64,000 nucleotides of DNA from Chamaecyparis obtusa (Eukaryota > Streptophyta > Pinopsida > Cupressales > Cupressaceae). A program made the position numbers and the translations under genes. The notes under the pieces were generated by a model that was not told the DNA's origin, did not search any database, and saw only the letters and a list, made by a program, of their open reading frames with translations. The DNA lies in assembly GCA_027943335.1 (NCBI GenBank), contig BSBK01004081.1, positions 372,001 to 436,000 of the forward strand. The letters run 5' to 3'. Below, piece by piece: positions 56,613-64,000 of this stretch; the first letter of the stretch is position 1; each line of letters opens with the position of its first letter.

Positions 56613-57496
56613 ATTTTAGGATACTCAGTGAATCTGCATAGAGGTGTGTTGTTTGGTTCTGTGGTACTCGGTTGTAGCTTTAACCGACGGTCTCGGTTAT
56701 TGAAGGAAGCTCAGTCGCTGAAGGAACTCAGTGGAACTTCTGGTGCTCAGTGGAACTTGTGCTCAGTGATGCCTATGTTGCTCGGTGTTGCTTGGCTTGG
56801 TCAGTTGTTTCACTAGTGCTCAGTTGTTTCTCTGGCACTCAATAGTTCTGGTTCACCGACTGGAGTTGTTGGTGATTTGGTTGGCCAACTTAGTGCATTT
56901 ATTAGTGGTAGTTGTCATTGCATTCTCCTATGTAGATCTAAAGGCCGACATGGAGAATTTAATAATTGTAAGGCTATTTGTGAGCCAACTTGTATTGCAT
57001 TTAATATATGTTTGTAGGAGTTAATTATTTCATCCAGCCAAATTGTGGCTGAGGATTAGTATTTAAGGAATGTTTGGGTAGTTGTTTAAGGAGAGAGGAG
57101 ATGATCAGATTGGGAGATAGAAGCTAGATCTGGATCCTGCGAGATCTTGAAGATCAGATTGATTTATGATAGTTTGCAATAGTAGAGCTAGTGGTTGTTT
57201 GCTTGGGGACGAGGAGATTGCTTGGTGGCTTGCGGGCTCAAATTCAGATCTGCCTTAGGGTTTCCATCAGTTGCTGATTTGTTTCATAACTGGACTAGCT
57301 GGAGTTGGATTGGATCTTGTTGATCTTGCAGAACTGTTTCTGATTGTAATTGGCCCTAACCCGAAAGGCCTTACAGCCGGGCATGTTAATGAAAATTGAG
57401 TTGAAACAATTAGTGTTGTGTTATTCCGCATTTTGGTGTTTGGCTGCTTGTGGGGACTGTCCTTAATTGGATCCTCCTTGCCGGCCCTGCGTCACA
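56613..57496 (+). repeat. 3' LTR of the gypsy fragment
   Basis: About 880 bp following the purine tract and ending GCGTCACA, with repeated 'ctcagtgg' / 'ctcggt' pieces at 56620-56790. No second copy in the window, so its start is approximate. Confidence 0.55.
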
Positions 57497-57497
57497 G

Positions 57498-60400
57498 AGC
57501 CCAAAGTGGAAGATAAAGAGTGCGTTGAAGCCACCGAGAATTTGCTACTGGGATTAGGGGACCAGATGAGTTGATCATTAACATTCTCATTAATAAACCA
57601 AGGAGTTAAGTCCCGATCAACATTTTTCAACTAGGGGTCTATGTCACCAAGTCTGATCCACTTATTATTTCTCCAGTAATCAGAGATTTTTCTCCCAATT
57701 CTGCTAGAACATAATTTCGCCAGAGGTGCCAATGAGCTGGATGAGGGGTTTGTCCTTGATCCAAGGATCTTCCCAGAAGTTGATCACCCTACCATTGCCA
57801 ATACTCCACCTAGCACCTTTGGCAGCAAGAGATTTAGCTTTCAGGATACTATTCCAGATGAAGGACCCATGAACATGGAGGGGGGAGGCGAGGAAGGCAT
57901 CGATGGAAGGGGTGGAAAAGAGGTACTTGGATTTGAGAATTTTATTCCACTCTTTTTCCTCTTCAAAAGTTCTCCAAATTTGCTTAGCAAGCAAAGACAA
58001 ATTGAAGTCTTTAATTTTCCTGATACCAAGTCCGCCATACTTGATAGGCTTGCAGACATTCTCCCAGGCCACGAGATGAGTTCTACTTTTCTCCTCCGTG
58101 CCGGACCACAAAAATCTTTTCTACAAACGCTCAATAGTGTCAGCAAACTTAGAAGGGATTATGAAGAGGCTCAAAACGTAAATAGGAAAGTTCTAAAGGG
58201 AGGCTTTGAGTAAGATGATCTTTCCAGCTTGACCGAGAAGAGCCCCTTTCCAGCAAGCCAGCTTTCGGTTGAATTTATCAACAATGCCATTCCAGAAGGA
58301 TTATGAAGGTTTCAGACACAGAGGAAGACCCGGGTAGCTACAAGGGAAAGAGGAGATCTTACATCCAAGAATAGTCGCCATTTTTTGTTGTCTGTGCAAG
58401 GGGGTATTGATAAAGAAAAGAGAGCTTTTCTCCCAATTGATAAGTTGGCCCGTAGCAGAGGAGTAGATATTGAGAGCTTGCTTGCAATTTCTGGCTTCTT
58501 TAATTGAAGATCCCATAAGAACCGTGTCATCAACAAATTATTCATGAGAACAAGGCTGGCAGGAAGAGGAGGGGATCACACCCTGGATAAGGCCATCATG
58601 AACCCATTTAGAGAAAATTCTTCCAAGGCACTCAGCCAAAATGGCAAAGAGGATGGGAGAAATAGGATCCCCCTGGCGAAGACCTCTAGTCGGGAAGAAG
58701 TTGGAAGCCGAACCATTCACCAGCACCGAAATAGAAGGCGTGGAGATCAGTTGTTGGATGAGGTTCACCACACGCTCCGAAAAGCCAAAGGCGAGAAGAA
58801 CTCTGCAAAGGAAGTCCCAATCCACCCTGTCGTAAGCTTTAGAGAGGTTGACCTTCATTAGGAAACCTTGTTTCTGCGAAACCCCCAGCGAATGGATATT
58901 CTCATGAACAGTAATAATAGAATCTAAGATCTGTCGTCTTGGCACAAAACCATTCTGCTGGGGGAAATAATCACAGGGAGGAAAGCTAGAATTCTCACTG
59001 TGAGGACTTTAGAGATGATCTTGTAGAAAGTATTACACAGGTTGATCGGTCTGAAGCTCTCCATAGAATTGGCACCAAGTTTCTTAGGGATAAGAACAAA
59101 GAAGGTCGAATTAGCTTCCTTCAGCAAAGAACCAGCTCCAAAGAATTCTTTAACCGCAGCCGAGACATCTTTTCCAACAATGTGCCAGAAGGATTGGAAA
59201 AATAAAGGGGGGAAGCCATCCGGACAAGGGCATTTTTCCCCCTCAAAGGAAAAGGCCGCAGCTTTAATCTCCTCAGAGGAAGGGATTTTACACAGAAAAT
59301 CATTGTCTTCCTGGTCAAGGATACAGGGGATGGTATCCAGTAGCAGATTCTGATTGTCCAAGGAGAGAGATGGGTCCCTGAAGAGCAAAGAGGAGAAATA
59401 AGCAGTGACTTCTTTTTTGATGTGCTCCTCCTTATCCAGTTTTCCAAGAGGACTGTTGAGACTGTCAATCCTTTTGGCTGCCTTGTGTTTCTGAGCTGTC
59501 ATATGGAAGAAGCGAGTGTTTTTGTCCCCAGCCTTAAGCCAAAGAGCCCTAGATCTTTGTCTTTGGAAGGCTTCTTCCTTAGAGATGATGTTGTGATAGT
59601 CTGTTTGAATGATATTTTCCTTCAATTTGTTCTCCTCAGTAAGACCCTCCTTTTGAATAGTATCTTGTAATACTTGAAGGTCAGACTTAATAGTGATTTT
59701 AGCTTTAAAGATGTCCCCAAAGACGTCCTTATTCCACACTTTGATTTTATTTTTGATTCTCTTAAGTTTTTGGACAACGTTATACATGGTTGTACCTTCC
59801 ACGAGGACATTCCACCAGTCAGCAATTTTCCTTTCTAAATCTGGGTGCTGCATCCACATTTTCTCAAATCTAAAGGGAGGGTTTCTTTTTCGGTTTTCCA
59901 GACAGGGGGTTACCTTGAAGAGCAATAGGAGAATGATCAGAGCCTAATCGGTGTAGGGAAGACAGCGAGCAGGCGTAGGAAAGGATCCAGTTTGTAGAAA
60001 TCAGAGCCCTATCCAAGCGGACTTGAATCAAGTCATCCCCAGTTCTACGATTGGACCAAGTATAGGTCCCTCCACTGAGATTGAGGTCCAAGAGGGATTG
60101 ATTATTAATGAAATCCATCAGAGCCACACTACTATCATTCAGGGAGGAGACTCCCCCAAATTTCTCAAAGTCGCTCAGAGGAGTATTAAAGTCTCCAACA
60201 ACCATCCAACAGTCATTCTTGAAATTACTTCTCTCATCTTCCAGTTTTCTCCAAAACTTATCTCTACCACTTTTGGAGTTGGGCGCATAGATATTAGAGA
60301 GAACCCAGCAAAAGATGTCTCTAATATGGTTGAACCTGATAGAAGAAATGTTTCCTTTCGACTTAATAATATCACCTTGGATAGTATTGAGGATCCAGAA

Positions 60401-60607
60401 AGCAGCAGTCCCACCAGAAGCTCCATCCGAACTGCAACCCACAACCCCACAGTTCTTAAAAACTTTAATCCTTTCAACTTTATCTCTAGCCATTTTAGTT
60501 TCCTGGATAAGGATGATATCAAGCTTTTGATCCCTAATAAAATTTCTTAAAAGGTCCTGCTTATGGGGGTTGTTAAGTCCCCTCATATTCCAAGAGATGA
60601 TCTTCAT
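57498..60607 (-). pseudogene. LINE ORF2, endonuclease and reverse transcriptase part
   Basis: Starts MKIISWNMRGLNNPHKQDLL. The apurinic-type endonuclease spans 60607-59890 (SWNMRGLN, IQETK, VVGDFNTPLSDFEKFGG, LDRALIS, GSDHSPIAL). After a frameshift near 59910 comes the linker, then the reverse transcriptase: STFFVLIPKK, SFRPINLCNTFYKIISKVL, (frameshift near 58950) KVNLSKAYDRVDWDFL, RGLRQGDPISPILFAIL, and the active site FVDDTVLMG, with a TAA directly before it (58533-58535). The thumb region (WSGTEEKSRTHLVAWENVCK, GGLGIRKIKDFNLSLL, WEDPWI) runs to about 57498, where the gypsy fragment begins. Confidence 0.93.
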
Positions 60608-60609
60608 TT

Positions 60610-62291
60610 CTTACCTTGGGAGAATTCTGGGATAGTGCGCTGACGCCCATCCATTATACTTTGTCTACTTTCCTGTTCTCTCATGGTTCTATTACCTCTT
60701 CTGCCTCTGGTCGGTTTAGGCGTTCCCACATCCACTCTCATAGCTCTAGTAGTAACTCCACCTAGAGGCATTCCTAGGGGAAGTCTCAGCTTGTTTTTTT
60801 TTACTATGCCCTACCTCTATCCAGGGAGCCTCCTCATTATCAAGAAAAGGGTTGGATTCATCATACGAATCTGCCTACATTTGCTTAGTTTGTGGTGTTT
60901 CTGGACTCAAAATACCATCCTGGATGCAGGTACCTTCTTTATCTACTCAGGGACTCTTGGGATCCCCACAAGGGAGGTCTTCCTTAGGGGCAGAAGTATC
61001 TCTAATTTCTCCTTCTTCAAGAGTGCCTGCAAGAACCAAGGGTGCCGATTTTTCCAACTTAGATTTATTTTCCGGAACAACAGATTTCTGAGGCGGATCA
61101 TTCACACTTGAGCCTTTACCAGCTCCAGGAGGCACAGTCGGGGCCTTAGAGCTGGTAGCATTGGGGTTCACCAATCCTTTCTCCTTCCACACCTTCTTAG
61201 GGGGGGGGAACCTTAGGTTTCAAGGTTTTGAGGGGACAATCCTTAGCCCTATGACCAGATTTGTGACAGATAAAGCAGGCAAAAGGAAGGGACTCGAATT
61301 CAACCAGTTGATTCCACACACCAAGTTTGGATTTGATAGCAATATTGAGAGGCAGGTCAGCCGACTGAAGGATATTCACACAAATCCTGGCATAAACTCT
61401 TCTAGTTCTGGACGCTGTCATAGGATCTATAGAGAGGAGTACTCCAAAAGAGCTAGCCAGACCACCCAGAACGTCCTCGTGCCAGTATTCAAGAGGGGGG
61501 CCAGGGAACCTGACCCAAACCAGAACCGAGACAAAGAAAGCAGAATCGGTGAGTTCCAGGTTGGAGGCCCATTTGCGAAGAGCCGGAGAGAAATGACCAA
61601 CCATCTAAGGGCCTCCACAAAGGATGTTAGATAGATCCTCCTTACTGGAGAATTCAAAGGAGAAGAAGCCTTTGGACATGGCAGCAATGTCAACTTGTCC
61701 CTTGAGAAACCATTTTTTCTTAGCAAACTGCCTAACCACCTCAATGTTAGGTCTATCCCCAACAAATTTACCAATCAAGGTCAACTCCATAGAGGAGATG
61801 GAGTAGTCAATCAGGGGATCAGGGATAAAAATAGAGAACTCACCTTTACAAGGATCAGAGACTACATTCACAATAGGGAAAGAGGATTTGCTTGTAGGTT
61901 TAATACCAAAAAGGGCAGGCCACTTGCCTTTGTTTTCAGTCTTTTGACCAGCATTAGGAAATGGGGCCTCCTTTGGGGATCCTTCCAGAAGAGGCCCACC
62001 ATTCAGAGGGGGACTTTCCTCGACCTTGCTCTCAGAATCAGCGACCTTTGTTGACTTCTGACCATTCTGAAAAAGAACAGCCTCTGACCCTTGTAGCAGA
62101 ATATGTCCTCCAGCAATATTGACCACAAGAGGAAGCTTCTCTCACGGAACCACGCCAACAACCTCTTCCGTAACCGTAACAGCTTCCGTAACCGCACCAG
62201 CACCAGCAAGGACACCATAACCAGACCGCTCGTTCGAAAGAAATTTCCCGCCCACGCCCTCGGGAACCTTGCTCCCGCCCGAAGTTTCCGC
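60610..62291 (-). pseudogene. LINE ORF1 (DUF4283 and CCHC zinc knuckle)
   Basis: RNA-binding protein of the LINE ribonucleoprotein. It begins at the element's edge with AETSGGSKVPEGVGGKF (the Met codon falls on the junction and reads TTG). A Pro/Lys linker follows, then a DUF4283 domain (about 61830-61350: NIEVVRQFAKKKWFLKG, FFSFEFSSKEDLSNIL, VLVWVRFPGPPLEYW) and a knuckle CFICHKSGHRAKDC near 61270-61230. The C-terminal part runs to about 60610, next to ORF2. Breaks: TGA near 62142, TAG at 61605-61607, a +1 shift in a run of nine G at 61200-61208, and several late stops. Confidence 0.87.
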
Positions 62292-62315
62292 CAATTTTAT
62301 TTGAGTCATTTTGTT

Positions 62316-63766
62316 ACAAACGGGTTTTGTATCCCTTTTTGTGCATTTTTTGAAGTCACTTGGGGGTATTTTCCCTTAGTTTATACTTTGCAATCACATT
62401 TGAGGTTCAATGTGATCATGATCCATGTATATGTTTTTGATAAAACAGTAATCATTTTGCCTTAACATTAATGTCAAAATTTCTAATAAATACCAGGCAC
62501 TTCATTGTGATCAAATAACCAAATGATTGGATATTGGAACTTGTGTTCTCTTTCCACTTCCATTTGAAGAAATACAAATATACTTGCAGCCTATAGTATT
62601 TTTCCCAATTGCAAAGATATTTGTAAACAAAAATATACCTTTTTGTTCCAAAATAAGAACTTCCCACCTCGAATTCACAGTCATGGTTGAAAATCCCATT
62701 TGTATACTTAAACGAAATGCATTTTGAGAAATTTTAAACCCTCTACATATACCATTAAATGTAATTCTACATGCAATATAATATGCAATCATAGTCAAAA
62801 TTCCCGATTGCATTTTGTTCCAGATCTACCATGTTCCTAAATCGGGATTTTTGATACCCATTACATGTATTGTTACATATAATTATATATGCAATTACCT
62901 CCAAAATCTCCATACCTTTCATTTGCATGTTGGGATTTTTCAAACCTACTACATGTTTTGTTACATGTAGTCTCAAGCGCAATCGCATCTAAAAATCCCG
63001 ACTACACCCAAGTTTATCCTTTGAAGATGCAAATACAAGTGCAATCGGAGATTTTTGTCTCAATTGCAAGTTGAACCACACATGCAATTACACATCCAAT
63101 CTTAAGTGTAGTTGGGTCCAAAAACCTCGATTTCACTTAAAACCTTATGTTTTTCCCTTGTAATAGGAACTTTTGGTTCCAATTGCATAAACTTTTACAA
63201 GTTGAACTACACTTGTGCCTCTACCTGCAATGCACTCCAATATCCTTGAATTGCAACCATGGCCCACAGAAAGCAACTTTTTCACTTTAGCCTTGTTTGA
63301 AGCCTTGTTTGCACACACGAGCTACCAAGTTTCAAAATCAAAGTATGAACATCGTGGAGAATGATACGGAACTAACGCCAACACATTCTAACATTATAGT
63401 GTTTTATTCTTTCATCTTAGTGCTACAAGTGCTCATCCAAAGTTTACAAGTGCTCATCCAAAGTCAAAAGAGTCAACCATCACGCCTGGGGAAAAGATGA
63501 AATTCAAGTTTCATAAATACTAGAATGCCTTCAAGACTAATTCCAAGCAGGTGGTAGCAGATCAATAAGAGGGATCTTGATCATTTTTCAGTCATGGGTT
63601 AGAAGAAAGATCGGTGTTTTGATTCCATCAAATGCAAATGTCAAGATGCGACTTTTCATGCAAATGTTCTCACCCATAAGCAGATTTGAAGATTTCAAGC
63701 ACTCGGCAATCTGGTGATAGGAAGACCTCTTTGATAGAGGTTGATGTAATAAGAGTCGTGTCTTGT
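62316..63766 (+). repeat. Right LTR-like repeat, second part
   Basis: Resumes with 'acaaacgggttttgtatccc' (compare 48581) and matches the left copy to its end at 49984. Confidence 0.85.
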
Positions 63767-63771
63767 CAAAC

Positions 63772-64000
63772 ACTTAGTTTAGTTTCAATCATGCATTTTG
63801 TAGTTTAGTTTTAGCAAGTTACATGTAAATCATAAAATTGCAATTGCATATAGTAATGTCATATGTAAAGCAAAAGATTGCAATTGCACATAGTCTGATT
63901 ACATGGAATCACATTACATAGGACTATAATGTTGAATAAATCATCAGTATGTAGTTAGTTTTCCACCTTTTTCTGATAGCCTCTCTTCTAGAAAAATAAG
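63772..64000. other. No gene recognised
   Basis: AT-rich sequence right of the LTR element, with 'attgcaattgca' repeats. Nothing else seen. Confidence 0.5.

Larger units (their letters stand above)
55625..57496 (+). mobile_element. Gypsy fragment (gag end, protease, 3' LTR) inside the LINE
   Basis: Opposite strand to the LINE. The left edge has no LTR and starts in mid-gag (AYQYALKAEDKLKRR). Protease follows, then a deletion of reverse transcriptase through integrase, a purine tract (GCAGGGGCA, about 56604-56612), and an LTR-like stretch ending GCCCTGCGTCACA at 57496. LINE coding reads up to both edges, but about 50 residues of LINE are missing between them. This is not a clean insertion but one accompanied by deletion. 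Confidence 0.72.
52332..62294 (-). mobile_element. L1-type LINE with three ORFs, 21-bp target duplication
   Basis: Flanked by a perfect 21-bp repeat, TTTTATTTGAGTCATTTTGT plus T (52311-52331 and 62295-62315), the hallmark of target-primed reverse transcription. In minus orientation: ORF1 (62291-60610), ORF2 (60607-54649, containing a foreign gypsy fragment), ORF3 (54440-52518), and a short 3' UTR ending TTTTTTCCTTAATCGAAAAC. All parts lie between the two duplications, so they were mobilised as one unit. About 8.1 kb without the gypsy piece. Its 5' end stops at the ORF1 initiation codon, so any 5' UTR was lost. Confidence 0.93.
47590..63766 (+). mobile_element. Non-autonomous LTR element with about 2.4 kb LTRs, split by a LINE
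   Basis: Two long direct repeats, 47590-49984 and 51336-52331 plus 62316-63766, enclose about 1.35 kb. A possible 5-bp duplication CAAAC lies at 47585-47589 and 63767-63771. Both repeats start TGTTG(T/C)CATTAATTTC with a perfect or near-perfect hairpin. The right ends (GTCTTGT) are not a classical CA end, and no clear primer binding site was seen, so the class is tentative. No polymerase genes are present. Orientation is taken from the interior frame. Confidence 0.7.

Overview
The window looks like nuclear DNA of a large-genome seed plant, most likely a gymnosperm (conifer-type). The reasons are AT-rich sequence, one ordinary plant gene broken into tiny exons by introns of up to about 18 kb, and almost everything else being nested, decayed retrotransposons and hAT relics. 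The species assignment is inference. Nothing bacterial, organellar or viral was seen.

The only convincing host gene is on the minus strand. Nine exons between 43119 and 14757 join in a consistent reading phase with GT/AG borders and no internal stop. They encode most of an N2227-like protein, the plant relative of carnosine N-methyltransferase, including the S-adenosylmethionine-binding segment. The first exon(s) and the C-terminal exons were not found and probably lie outside both ends of the window. Its introns (133 bp to 17.8 kb) hold many of the mobile elements listed here.

Layout. 1-3.5 kb: a decayed plus-strand hAT transposase (BED finger, DUF659-like part, and a C-terminal dimerisation segment present three times in tandem). 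3.5-10.6 kb: an internally deleted Ty1/copia element (TSD GGGTG) that landed in the third hAT copy and was itself hit in gag by a 5.7 kb non-autonomous LTR element (TSD AGAGA). 10.6-14.7 kb: minisatellite, microsatellites and AT-rich LTR-like sequence. 14.7-25.3 kb: eight exons of the methyltransferase gene, with an 8-bp-TSD MITE, copia pieces, a tandem-repeat-bearing LTR, and a hAT relic containing an RTE-like LINE end in the introns. 26.9-33.3 kb: a complete but decayed Ty3/gypsy chromovirus (TSD AGGAA). 33.9-42.6 kb: copia-like remains split by a non-autonomous element with 1.9 kb LTRs and a minisatellite core (TSD CCAAC). 43.1 kb: the most upstream exon found. 44.8-45.6 kb: a solo LTR (TSD TTGGG). 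47.6-63.8 kb: another non-autonomous LTR element with about 2.4 kb LTRs, whose right LTR is split by an approximately 10 kb LINE with a perfect 21-bp TSD.

The most interesting item is that LINE. Beyond the usual ORF1 (DUF4283 plus zinc knuckle) and ORF2 (endonuclease, reverse transcriptase, RNase H), it carries a third, 640-codon same-strand frame downstream of RNase H. That frame has no frameshift and is interrupted only by five TAG codons. A second theme is that one autonomous chromovirus and two unrelated non-autonomous elements share the same block of about 35 bp next to the 3' LTR, similar LTR ends and the same class of primer binding site, suggesting one machinery mobilises all three.
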